This document shows, piece after piece, positions 34,791 to 43,343 of a stretch of DNA of 64,000 bases. The notes under the pieces were generated by a model. That model made no database searches, was not told the origin of the DNA, and saw only the letters and a program-made list of their open reading frames with translations. The translations under genes were made by a program, and so were the position numbers. Every line of letters begins with the position of its first letter. Within the stretch, counting starts at the first letter, position 1. The DNA is from Mesorhizobium sp. M4B.F.Ca.ET.058.02.1.1 (lineage in GTDB: Bacteria > Pseudomonadota > Alphaproteobacteria > Rhizobiales > Rhizobiaceae): NCBI RefSeq assembly GCF_003952505.1, contig NZ_CP034450.1, positions 1,674,001 through 1,738,000 of the forward strand, given 5' to 3'.

Positions 34791-35729
34791 TCAGGCGCCC
34801 GAGTGCCGCAGCCAATGGCGGTCGAAGACGTCCAGGATGGCGCGGAACTCGGCCGGCGGGACCTGGTGGACGCCGCCGTCGCTGCCGCCGACCAGGAAGC
34901 GCGTGAGCTGCCGGTCGACCTGCTCCGGCTGCTCGATGGCGATGCCGAGCGATGCCAGATCACCCGATATCGACTGGTCGGGCAACAGGTATCCGCCCCA
35001 TGAGGCGGCGCCAGGCAGTGGAGCGCGCAGACGCACGATGAGGATCCTTGTCAGCGATGGCTGCGCCTCCGGGCCGATGATGGCGGTGCCGCACATATAG
35101 CCGCCAAGCACGCTGCCCGGCTGCGACTGCGGGAACAGGCTGATGAAGAACTGGGCATCGCCGCCGACTTCCTTCAGATGCACGTAAAGGGCGCGCTTGG
35201 CCGGCGTGACCGGACCGCCAAGCACCAGCTGGCCGGTCGGCAAGGACTCGCGATAGGTGGCGGTCAGGCCATGCATGCCAGGCCCTGGCTCGATCGACAG
35301 GATGCCCTTGATGAACTGGCCGCGAAAATAGGGCGACCAGGCGCGCGAATAGCATGCGTAGGTTCCGGCGAGCGCGAAGGCGAGGCTGCGCTCTTCATGG
35401 CTGGATGCCGTCTCGAACTGGGCGCTGGCGCGGCGTTCGAGCTCGGCCCTGTCGACGCCGTGATGGTCGGAGATGGTGGCGATGAAATCCGGCAGATCGC
35501 AGTCGGCGATCCAGGCGCCCGGGTGCTCCAGGCGAAGCAGCTTCGCCCAATCGTCGTAGACGCTGTGCTCACGCGGCTGGGCGCGGCCCTGCAGCCATTT
35601 GTCGGCGCGGCCGAGATCGAACGCGGTCTTCGGATTGACAGCCCGGAAGGCCGCCGCCAGTTCCTTGCGGGTGACAGTTCCCAGCAGGGCTGAAGTCAGC
35701 CGCAATTTCTGCCCGATATGCTGTGCCAT
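34791..35729 (-). CDS. Hypothetical protein with possible N-terminal HTH, 312 aa
   Basis: Not recognised as a named family. Residues about 15-75 (TRKELAAAFRAVNPKTAFDL, ADKWLQGRAQPREHSVYDDW) look like a divergent XRE-type DNA-binding region. The middle and C-terminal parts are mixed alpha/beta with GLTATYRESLPTGQLVLGGP and MCGTAIIGPEAQPSLTRILI. It could be a one-component sensor/regulator. Four ATTCC repeats spaced about 10 bp lie 80-110 bp upstream of its start and may be its operator. Confidence 0.6.
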   Translation of the reverse strand: MAQHIGQKLRLTSALLGTVTRKELAAAFRAVNPKTAFDLGRADKWLQGRAQPREHSVYDDWAKLLRLEHPGAWIADCDLPDFIATISDHHGVDRAELERRASAQFETASSHEERSLAFALAGTYACYSRAWSPYFRGQFIKGILSIEPGPGMHGLTATYRESLPTGQLVLGGPVTPAKRALYVHLKEVGGDAQFFISLFPQSQPGSVLGGYMCGTAIIGPEAQPSLTRILIVRLRAPLPGAASWGGYLLPDQSISGDLASLGIAIEQPEQVDRQLTRFLVGGSDGGVHQVPPAEFRAILDVFDRHWLRHSGA

Positions 35730-35807
35730 GCGGCCGCCCCTTACTGTCCGCTGTCAGCCATAACACGCCCTGGCGCATCCTTACATTGTACTTTTCCACA
35801 AGCTAAT

Positions 35808-35841
35808 ATTCCAGGAATTCCAAAGAATTCCACGGCATTCC
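35808..35841. promoter_or_regulatory. Four helically phased ATTCC direct repeats
   Basis: ATTCC at 35808, 35817, 35827 and 35837, spaced 9, 10 and 10 bases, upstream of the divergent gene starting at 35729. Candidate iteron-like protein binding site; function inferred only from spacing. The remaining 35730-36047 gap shows no gene. Confidence 0.4.
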
Positions 35842-36047
35842 GCGCGTGCTGCCTTCTCGGTTCGCGGGCCGGCGCTAAGCTCGCCGCGGGCAAGGGGCAG
35901 GCCGTCGGGACAACACATAGAAATGTGGGCTGGGCACGTCTTCCTTCGCAGAGCAGTGACACGCTTCAACCGAGCAACGGCGAAACCAGGCTCAGGAACC
36001 TGGAGCAACCGAACCGTAATGCCACTTCAACCTGAAGGAACGACCCG

Positions 36048-36287
36048 ATGAACTCGAGCGCCTCTTCCAGACTGACCTTCATTGTATTTACCGCCGGATG
36101 CATCGCATTGGCGCTGCTCTTCCGCTACGCGCCGGCCGGTGATCTTCCCTCGAAATATGTCAAAGGCCCGGCTGCGCAGGCCGCGCAGTCGACGCGCATC
36201 GACATCGACAACGAGGCGCACGCGATCCGCTTCTACATCGACGGCAAGCAGGTCGCGCTGCTCGACGAGTCCGGTTTCAAGCAATGA
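36048..36287 (+). CDS. Small membrane-anchored or secreted protein, 79 aa
   Basis: Starts [20 protein letters not shown] with a hydrophobic anchor (about 9-26), then a charged exterior part containing [29 protein letters not shown] lies before the ATG. Function unknown. The next small secreted protein gene starts 30 bp after its stop, suggesting a two-gene unit. Confidence 0.65.
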   Translation: MNSSASSRLTFIVFTAGCIALALLFRYAPAGDLPSKYVKGPAAQAAQSTRIDIDNEAHAIRFYIDGKQVALLDESGFKQ

Positions 36288-36316
36288 ATGCCGTGGAACC
36301 AAGGGAGGAAACCTTC

Positions 36317-36550
36317 ATGAAAGTCGTTCTATCCGCGCTGTCCGCGCTGCTCGTCATGCTTGTGCTCGCGCAGAGCGCGGAGGCCAAGAAGAGGGCCCCG
36401 GCGCACCAAGACAACGCCGCCAAGGCCGAGGAAACCCGTCCGCCGCTCGACAACACGTCGACAGGTGGGATAACGCCCGCCGCGGAGGCAAAGGCGCCGG
36501 CCGGCGACGGGTCGCAGTACCCGCCGGCGCTGTATTTCAATTTCCAGTAG
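36317..36550 (+). CDS. Small secreted Ala/Pro-rich protein, 77 aa
   Basis: A signal peptide MKVVLSALSALLVMLVLAQS with AEA cleavage, then a low-complexity, charged, Ala/Pro-rich mature part ending GSQYPPALYFNFQ. GGGAGG precedes ATG 36317. No family recognised. Second gene after the 79-aa anchored protein. Confidence 0.65.
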   Translation: MKVVLSALSALLVMLVLAQSAEAKKRAPAHQDNAAKAEETRPPLDNTSTGGITPAAEAKAPAGDGSQYPPALYFNFQ

Positions 36551-36569
36551 GAGACACCCTGCCCGGCCC

Positions 36570-38594
36570 TCAGCCGGCAACCGCTGCCGGCACTTTCCTG
36601 GCGGCAGGCCGGGCGCGGCGCGGGCGGCGCTTGGCGGCGAGCTTGAGGACCACCGGCGGTGCGCTCGACAGCGCGCCGGTGACGGCGTCGACCATGCCGT
36701 AGGCGACGAAATCGGCATTGAGGTCGCCGGCCTCGGCGGTGGCCGCCTGCCTGTCGCTGTTGCCGGTTTCCGACCAGAAGACGATGCCGACCCTGAGCTT
36801 TGGCCTGCGGCGCTTCAGCCGCCGCACCAGAAAGCGCGCATGCTTGACGGAATCCCGGTTGAGGAAGCCGATGACGACCGTATCGATCCCGTCGAGTTCG
36901 AGATGGCGCACACCGCCGGGCTCGATATCGGTGAAGCCCGCCTTCGTCACCGCGGCGCCCTGCACTTCCAGCACCTGCGCCAGCATGGCGGCCGCCGCAT
37001 CGTCGAGTTCGTCGCGCCCGCCAGCGCATAGAACCGCAATGCCGGTTCCATCCGGCAGGTTCACCTCTTCAACCTCCTCGGCTTCCTTGTCCTCGCCAGG
37101 CCTGCGCTCGGACGCCTTGCGTTCGCCGGCCTTATCGTCGCCCGAGCCGGCGGCTTCCGGCTCGACCTCTTCCTCTTCGGCTTCCTGCTGGGCACTGTCG
37201 TCGAGGTTCGCCACCAGGGCCTCGGCGCTGCCGGCCACCAGGCGCCGCTGCTCATCGTCGAGGACGCCGCGCATGCGGTCGTGCTCGCCGAGCAGCAAAG
37301 CAGGGATAGCCACCTTGTCGTAGAACTCGAACAGATATTTGTCTTCCAGGTATTCCTCGGCGTGGTCGGTCGCCTCGTCGGGGTCGCCGGCCAGGAGCCG
37401 CTGGTAAAGCCGGGCATGGGGCTCCAGCACCGGCTCGTTGCCGAACAGCACGTCGAGGAACTCGAATTGCGGCACATGGCGGCCGAGCACGACCAGGCAG
37501 ACGGTGAGCGGCGTCGACAGGACCAGGCCAAGGGGGCCCCAGAGCCAGGTCCAGAAGATCGCCGCGACGATGATGGCGAGTGGCGACAGGCCGGTGCGCG
37601 AGCCGTAGAGCCAGGGTTCGATCACATTGCCGGTGATCAGCTCCATCACGATGAACAGGGCCGCCGTCCACAAGAGCAGCGCCCAGCCGGGTGCCACGGC
37701 CAGCGCCAGGAACAGCGGCAACAGCGCGCCGATAATCGGGCCGATATAGGGGACGAAGCGCAGCGCCAACGCGAGCATCCCCCACAACAGCGCATTGGGG
37801 ATGCCCAGCACCCAAAGTCCGATGGTGATCGGCACGGCGTAGACGATGTTGACCACCAACTGCATCAAAAGATACTGGCCAACCCGCTTGCCGGCATCCT
37901 GCAGCGCCTGCGTGGTGCGGTGAAGATCGCCATAGCCGACCAGGCGGATGAAGCGGTCGCGCAGATCCTCGCGCTCCATCAGCATGAATATGACCACGAC
38001 GATGACCAGGCCGGCCGAGGCGAGCGGGCTGAGCAGCGGCGCGATCAGGTTCTGCAGCACCTGTAGCGGCTTTTCATGCGCGACGATCTCGACCGGGATC
38101 GGATCGCGCTTCGGCGTCTCGGCCGCCGATGGCAGTTGCGGCTCCTGGCGCTCGATCTCCTGGCCGACGCGCTCGATCACCCCGCTCAGCCTGGCGATGA
38201 TGCCGCCGCCGAGGCCGCTTTCCTTCAGCGCGCGGATCTTGGTCAGGATATTGATCTGATAGACGGGGATGTTCTGGGCGAGATCGCTGACCTGCGTGGC
38301 GACGACGAAGGAGAACAGGGCAAGGGCGGCGAAGGCGCCGAGCACGCTGGCGACGACGGCGGGCAGGCGGGGAACCCCTGCGCGCTTGAGCGAGGCGACG
38401 ACCGGCGCGATGGCGAAAGTGAGCAGCAGCGCGACGGCGATCGGCAGGAAAACCTCGCGACCGAAATAGAGCGCCGCGACCGTCGTCACCACGGTGGCGA
38501 CCGTCGGCAGCACCGTGCGCGGATGGCCCCGCGATGCAGCAAGCAGACTTGCCAGTCCCGGCTCCGACGCTCGCATGCCGTTCCGACGATTCAC
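36570..38594 (-). CDS. AI-2E family permease with long C-terminal extension
   Basis: 674 aa. Residues about 25-385 are an AI-2E/PerM-type transporter with about eight membrane helices: VATVVTTVAALYFGREVFLP at the start, then LRFVPYIGPIIGALLPLFLA and GLSPLAIIVAAIFWTWLWGP. Typical family members end near 350-400 aa; here about 280 more residues follow, comprising an acidic low-complexity linker (QEAEEEEVEPEAAG) and a Rossmann-like domain (GIAVLCAGGRDELDDAAAAM...GIDTVVIGFLN) with a Lys/Arg/Ala tail. GTG at 38594 has GGAGG six bases upstream. Substrate not known; the AI-2 label is only the family name. Confidence 0.88.
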   Translation of the reverse strand: MNRRNGMRASEPGLASLLAASRGHPRTVLPTVATVVTTVAALYFGREVFLPIAVALLLTFAIAPVVASLKRAGVPRLPAVVASVLGAFAALALFSFVVATQVSDLAQNIPVYQINILTKIRALKESGLGGGIIARLSGVIERVGQEIERQEPQLPSAAETPKRDPIPVEIVAHEKPLQVLQNLIAPLLSPLASAGLVIVVVIFMLMEREDLRDRFIRLVGYGDLHRTTQALQDAGKRVGQYLLMQLVVNIVYAVPITIGLWVLGIPNALLWGMLALALRFVPYIGPIIGALLPLFLALAVAPGWALLLWTAALFIVMELITGNVIEPWLYGSRTGLSPLAIIVAAIFWTWLWGPLGLVLSTPLTVCLVVLGRHVPQFEFLDVLFGNEPVLEPHARLYQRLLAGDPDEATDHAEEYLEDKYLFEFYDKVAIPALLLGEHDRMRGVLDDEQRRLVAGSAEALVANLDDSAQQEAEEEEVEPEAAGSGDDKAGERKASERRPGEDKEAEEVEEVNLPDGTGIAVLCAGGRDELDDAAAAMLAQVLEVQGAAVTKAGFTDIEPGGVRHLELDGIDTVVIGFLNRDSVKHARFLVRRLKRRRPKLRVGIVFWSETGNSDRQAATAEAGDLNADFVAYGMVDAVTGALSSAPPVVLKLAAKRRPRRARPAARKVPAAVAG

Positions 38595-38738
38595 CTGATG
38601 CCTCCGCCCTGCCAATGGCCATGATCGGCCATATTTAGCCGGCAGGCAACGCGCTCGCCCACCGCCCGGTTCCGATGGGCGGCGGCAAAGCCGCCGATCT
38701 CCTCGCTTGTGGGGGAGATCAGCAGCTTTTGCGCTCTG

Positions 38739-39285
38739 TCACTTAACCGGGATCATCAGATGGGCGTAGGGCGTGCCCGGCCACATCACATAGGGCTTCG
38801 AAGTGTCAGGCTTGGGGTCGGACGGATAGCCCTTCATGACGTCCATGGCATTGACGATCATCACATGCGGGCCGGTCTCTATCCAATTGTTGCCTTCAGT
38901 GGGCGCAGTCGCATAGGGGTCGGTGTTGCTGCCGTCGGTGCCACCGGACAGCATGTACATGAAGCCGACCTTGCCCTTGGGCGGATCCTTCTTCTCGACC
39001 CACGCCATCGCCCATTCCATCGCGTTTGCATCGCCGCACATCGGGTCCGGGCCGGGCGAAGCCGGGTTGTCCGGCATGCACCAGAAGCCGTTCTTGCCCT
39101 CGCGCACCGTGCGCATGGTGCCCTTGTCATCCATGGCGTAGATTGCGGCACCGCTCGCCACGGCACGGCGGCGGCGCGGCGGACTCGGCGCTCTTGATCA
39201 GCGCAGCATCGTCGGCGGCTGCGCCTTGCATCGCAATCAAACTGCTCGCTGCCAATAGCGCAGCGACCGTCAGAAGCCGTTTCAT
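38739..39285 (-). pseudogene. Secreted protein gene split by a frameshift in a CCG run
   Basis: The ATG at 39285 (GGAGAA upstream) gives the signal peptide MKRLLTVAALLAASSLIAMQ, then GAAADDAALIKSAESAAPPP, after which the frame leaves the homology and stops at about 39128. In the next frame, SGAAIYAMDDKGTMRTVREG continues with GFWCMPDNPASPGPDPMCGD and PYVMWPGTPYAHLMIPVK to 38739. One missing base in the GC-rich run at about 39160-39180 would fuse both parts into a normal about 180-aa secreted protein. Either a slippage mutation or an assembly error. Confidence 0.75.
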
Positions 39286-39489
39286 GGCCGTTCTCCGGTT
39301 CGAGTTGATCTGTTGTGCATGATGTCGGACGCACGGCGCTCCCAGCGCCGTTTGTCGGTGATCAAATGCTAGCAGATCGCACGTTTCCGGACAACGATAC
39401 TTTAGCGCTCCCTAACATTCGGTGAGTTGGGTCGTGGGTCCCGGCGCCGGCCCAGGCGGTGCTTTCGCGTGCCCGCCGGCGCGGCCGCC

Positions 39490-39843
39490 TCAGCCCACCC
39501 TGACGACAAAATGCTTGGTCACCGGCTCGATGATCTTCCAGGTTCCCTTGAAGTCGGCTTCGACCACGAAGGCATCGCCCGGCCCGACCTCGACCGGGGT
39601 TCCGCCGTCGGGCGTGATGATGATGCGGCCGGCGATCATGTGCACGAACTCGTAGTCGGTGTAGGTGGCATGGTAGGTGCCGGGCGACGCCCGCCAGGTG
39701 CCCGAAATCACCTTGCCATCGGCGGTGGTGTGCTGCACGGCGGTCTGCATGGTCGGCCTGCCCTCGACCACGACCCAGCCCGGCAGGTCGCCGGCCTCTG
39801 CATGCTCGATGGCGCCGAATTTGAGGATGGTGGTGTCGGTCAT
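39490..39843 (-). CDS. Cupin-domain protein, 117 aa
   Basis: Single-domain small cupin of the DUF861 (Cupin_3) type: ISGTWRASPGTYHATYTDYE, FVHMIAGRIIITPDGGTPVE and VGPGDAFVVEADFKGTWKII. Such proteins bind a metal or small ligand; its reaction is unknown. ATG at 39843. Stand-alone gene between a frameshifted secreted protein and a dispersed repeat. Confidence 0.88.
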   Translation of the reverse strand: MTDTTILKFGAIEHAEAGDLPGWVVVEGRPTMQTAVQHTTADGKVISGTWRASPGTYHATYTDYEFVHMIAGRIIITPDGGTPVEVGPGDAFVVEADFKGTWKIIEPVTKHFVVRVG

Positions 39844-39949
39844 GTTGAGCTCCCATTTCGGCCGATATTGGCTGAGCGGGAATAGCCGATGCGCGAGGCA
39901 CGGGCAACGCGAAGGCCGACCGCGAATGTCGGAGACTGGCGAAAGCGCC

Positions 39950-40112
39950 CTTGCCTTCTCCCCCTGTGGGAGAAGGTGGATCAGCGCGCAGCGCCGAGAC
40001 GGATGAGGGTGTTCCAGCTTGGCGCCAGCTTACCCCTCGCCCGGATTGCCAACCGATTTGTGAAGAACAAATCGGGGCAATCCGACTCTCCCACAAGGGG
40101 GAGGTAAGAGGC
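39950..40112. repeat. Dispersed palindromic repeat (GGATGAGGG...CCCTCGCCCGGATTGCC type)
   Basis: Holds TTCTCCCCCTGTGGGAGAA, GGATGAGGGTGTTCCAG, TACCCCTCGCCCGGATTGCC, a CCGATTTGTGAAGAACAAATCGG hairpin and CTCTCCCACAAGGGGGAG. Shares all blocks with 5216-5375 and the first half with 49481-49657. Confidence 0.7.
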
Positions 40113-40143
40113 GCCCCTCCCCTTATGTTGCACTGCGTTAAAT

Positions 40144-42198
40144 ATGTTGCATTGCGATATCGGCGCCCAGGGGCGAGTCTGTTCCTGGGTGGGCTGCCAA
40201 CGACCAGTACGAGGCGTCGTCTTGACAGCACAGTTCCCGGCCTCGGCTTCGTTCCGGCCCGACATAGAAGGCCTGCGCGCGCTGGCGGTGGCTGGCGTCA
40301 TCGCCTTCCATTTCGGGCTCACGGCGCTCCCCGGCGGCTTCACCGGCGTCGACATCTTCTTCGTCATCTCGGGCTATCTGATCACCCGCCATCTCGTGAA
40401 CGAGATCGGCGAGACCGGCCGGCTCGACCTCTGGCGCTTCTATGCGCGGCGCGCGCGCCGGCTGCTTCCGGCCGCGCTGTTCGTCATCCTTGCCACGCTG
40501 GTCGCCGGCGCCGTCATCCTGTCGCCGGAGGAGCAGTCGCTCTATTCCAAGGGCGCCATGTTCGCCTCGGCCTACATGATCAATCTGTGGCTTATCCGCT
40601 GGTCGTTCGACTATTTCGCCGCCGACGCCGCCAACAACCCGTTCATCCATTTCTGGTCGCTGTCGGTCGAGGAGCAGTTCTACCTCGCCTGGCCGGCGCT
40701 GCTGATGCTTGCGACATGGTTGAGGCCGGGCAAGCGGGCGGTGATCCTGGTCATCGGGCTTGCCGGCCTTGTCTCCTTCGCCGTCTGTGCCTGGCTGACC
40801 ACGGTAGCCCAACCCTGGGCCTTCTATTTCTCGCCGTTGCGCGCCTGGGAGTTCGCCGCCGGCGGGCTGGCAACGCTCGTGCCGGCGGCGGCCTTGCGGC
40901 AGCGCCGCGGCCTGAGCGCCGCCATGGCCTGGGCGGGCCTTGCGCTGATCGCCATCGCCTATCTTTGCTTCAGCGAGGACGCCCCCTTCCCCGGCCTGCC
41001 GGCTTTGGTGCCGGTGGCCGGCACTGTCCTCATGCTGCTGGCGGGAGCGGCCGGCGCCAGGAACGGCCTCAGTGCCGTCCTGGCGCTGCCGCCCTTGCAA
41101 TGGGTCGGCAAGCTTTCCTATTCGCTCTATCTCTGGCACTGGCCGGTCATCGTCTATGCCGGCATGCTTACCGCCGAGCTCTCCACCGTGCAGCGCCTCT
41201 TCTGCCTGGCGCTGACGCTGGCGCTGTCGGCCTTCACCTACCTGTTCATCGAGAACCCGATACGCCGCAATGGCTGGCTTATGGCCAATGCGGCGCGGGC
41301 GCTGGTGCCGGCCGTCCTCCTGACCGGCACCGGCGTCGTCGCCGCCTACGCCAATGCGCGACTGGCCGTGCACGACCTCGACCCCGAGCAGCGCGTCATC
41401 GCCGAAAGTGCGGCACGCCCCTCCACCGCGCGCGCCAAGGGCGGCTGCGTGCTCGATTTCGAGACCGTCAAGCCCAAGCCCTGCGTGTTCGGCGCCAAGG
41501 ATGCCGAGGGTTCGGTCGTGCTGTTCGGCGACTCGCATGCCGATCATTGGTCGACGCCGCTGATCGAGGCGGCAAGCAGGAACAACTACCGCGTCGTCAC
41601 CTATCTCAAATCCTCCTGCCGTGCCTCACGGGTCACGACCTGGAACTGGCGGCTGAAGCGCGACTACACCGAATGCGACCGGTGGCGGGAGCAATCGGTC
41701 AAGGACATCATCGCGCTGCATCCGCGCATGGTGGTGATCTCGGAATTCTCGATCGGCAACGTGATGAAGGAATCGCCCGAGGAACTGAGGCACGCCGATT
41801 GGAACCAGGAATGGAGGGCCGGCCTGCACTGGACGCTCGCGGCATTCAGCCGGGCCGGGATCAAGGTCGCAGTGATCAGGGACGTGCCCTACAATGGAAA
41901 CTATGTCGACAAATGCGTGGCGCGGGCGCTGTGGCGCGGGCAGCCCCCTGAGGTCTGTGATACGCCGAGGATCACGGCGGCGAACGACGATATCGCCGCG
42001 GCGGAGCGCGACGTCGTGCGCAGCGTGCCCGGCGCCACCTATGTCGACCTGACCAGCCAGTTCTGCGACCAGACCACCTGCCACGTCTTCATCAACGGCA
42101 AGCTCGCCTACCGCGACCGCCATCATCTGGCGACCCCCTTCGCGGAATCGCTGGAGCCTGTGGTGGAAAAGACAGTGCTGCGGCAGGTGCGCAGTTAG
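40144..42198 (+). CDS. OafA/YrhL-type acyltransferase with C-terminal SGNH domain
   Basis: 684 aa if started at ATG 40144; a TTG at 40222 (LTAQFPASASFRPDIEGL) would give a more typical N-terminus. About ten membrane helices (Acyltransferase_3) with FRPDIEGLRALAVAGVIAFH, the YARRARRLLPAALFV block and WSLSVEEQFYLAWP. The C-terminal periplasmic SGNH hydrolase-like domain has LFGDSHADHW (GDS) and YRDRHHLATP (catalytic DxxH). It would O-acetylate a surface polysaccharide or lipopolysaccharide. No glycan genes are adjacent, so the target is unknown. Confidence 0.9.
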   Translation: MLHCDIGAQGRVCSWVGCQRPVRGVVLTAQFPASASFRPDIEGLRALAVAGVIAFHFGLTALPGGFTGVDIFFVISGYLITRHLVNEIGETGRLDLWRFYARRARRLLPAALFVILATLVAGAVILSPEEQSLYSKGAMFASAYMINLWLIRWSFDYFAADAANNPFIHFWSLSVEEQFYLAWPALLMLATWLRPGKRAVILVIGLAGLVSFAVCAWLTTVAQPWAFYFSPLRAWEFAAGGLATLVPAAALRQRRGLSAAMAWAGLALIAIAYLCFSEDAPFPGLPALVPVAGTVLMLLAGAAGARNGLSAVLALPPLQWVGKLSYSLYLWHWPVIVYAGMLTAELSTVQRLFCLALTLALSAFTYLFIENPIRRNGWLMANAARALVPAVLLTGTGVVAAYANARLAVHDLDPEQRVIAESAARPSTARAKGGCVLDFETVKPKPCVFGAKDAEGSVVLFGDSHADHWSTPLIEAASRNNYRVVTYLKSSCRASRVTTWNWRLKRDYTECDRWREQSVKDIIALHPRMVVISEFSIGNVMKESPEELRHADWNQEWRAGLHWTLAAFSRAGIKVAVIRDVPYNGNYVDKCVARALWRGQPPEVCDTPRITAANDDIAAAERDVVRSVPGATYVDLTSQFCDQTTCHVFINGKLAYRDRHHLATPFAESLEPVVEKTVLRQVRS

Positions 42199-42299
42199 GG
42201 GCGAGAGCCGTACCTACTGCGGTCTTTCAGCTGCGAGCGGCGTTTGCCGGAGCTGCGTCAGGGTCGGAAAGCGCGGTCGTGCCAGCTGTGCGCACCGCA

Positions 42300-42974
42300 T
42301 CAGACGGTTTCGAGCCGGCTGAACCGGACCGGAATGAGTTTGCGGGTCTTGATCTGCCCTGCCGCGGCCTTGTCGATAACAGTCAGAAACTGAACGTCTT
42401 CGGCCACCAGTGGCAGAACCAGACGTCCCCCTGGCTTGAGCTGGTCGAGCAGAGCCGGCGGCGTCCGGTCGGCCGCCACGCTCACCAGGATCTTGTCGAA
42501 CGGAGCGTGCTCGGGCCAGCCGCGAGACCCGTCCCCGACACGGATGGCGACGTTGGAGAAGCCAAGGCCGCGCAGTAGATCCTCGGCCTGGCTGGCGAAT
42601 TCCTCGATGATCTCGACGCTCCAGACCTGTCCGGCGAGTTCCGCGAGAATCGCGGTCTGATAACCCAGTCCGGTCCCGATCTCGAGCACTGACTCGTGGC
42701 GTCGGGGAGCAAGGAGATCGGTCATCAGAGCGACCATGAAGGGCTGAGAGATGGTCTTGTCGAAGCCGATCGGCAGCGGCATGTCCTGGTAAGCATAAGG
42801 CGCGACCGAGGCCGGCACGAAGAGATGTCGCGGCACCCGCAGCATCGATGCCATCACCCGCTCTTCGAACGTTGCCTTGCCGAGTTCGTCGCTTGTAAGG
42901 TCGGCGAGGATCGCAATCATCTCGACCATGTGCCTGCGTAGGATCGCAAGGTGCTCTTCGTTCATCGGTTTCAT
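42300..42974 (-). CDS. pcm: Protein-L-isoaspartate O-methyltransferase family protein
   Basis: 224 aa. Typical PCMT blocks: the substrate/cofactor segment DMPLPIGFDKTISQPFMVAL and SAM motif I VLEIGTGLGYQTAILAEL, followed by VWSVEIIEEF and LKPGGRLVLPL. It repairs isoaspartyl residues in aged proteins; some rhizobial members may have other substrates. ATG at 42974. The 42975-43343 gap between it and the divergent reductase gene holds no gene I can support. Confidence 0.87.
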   Translation of the reverse strand: MKPMNEEHLAILRRHMVEMIAILADLTSDELGKATFEERVMASMLRVPRHLFVPASVAPYAYQDMPLPIGFDKTISQPFMVALMTDLLAPRRHESVLEIGTGLGYQTAILAELAGQVWSVEIIEEFASQAEDLLRGLGFSNVAIRVGDGSRGWPEHAPFDKILVSVAADRTPPALLDQLKPGGRLVLPLVAEDVQFLTVIDKAAAGQIKTRKLIPVRFSRLETV

Positions 42975-43343
42975 GACGGTGGAGCTTTCCTCGACCAGTC
43001 TGCTGCCAGATCGTTTTATACCCTGTTCGTCCTGTCACGGTCACGCCCGCCATTGGCGGGGCCCGACGGCGCGAAGCGGTCATGCGCGAACGCCGCCCTT
43101 TGGAGCTCGGCGCAGCCAGCCGATGCGCGCGTCCCGTTCCGCCGGCAAACGCTGGAACAGATCGAGCGGTTCCGGGAAAATGACGGATGCATGCCGCCAG
43201 GCGGCAACGAATGACGCGGCCGGGCGTTTGGGCGGTGTCGAGAAGCTGGAGCCAAGCTGGCCGGAAAGCGGCTCTTTCGGGCCGGTGGACCTAGATTTCC
43301 GTTTCTCGGCCGCACAGGCGATTGGATCGCCAGGGAGAAGGAC

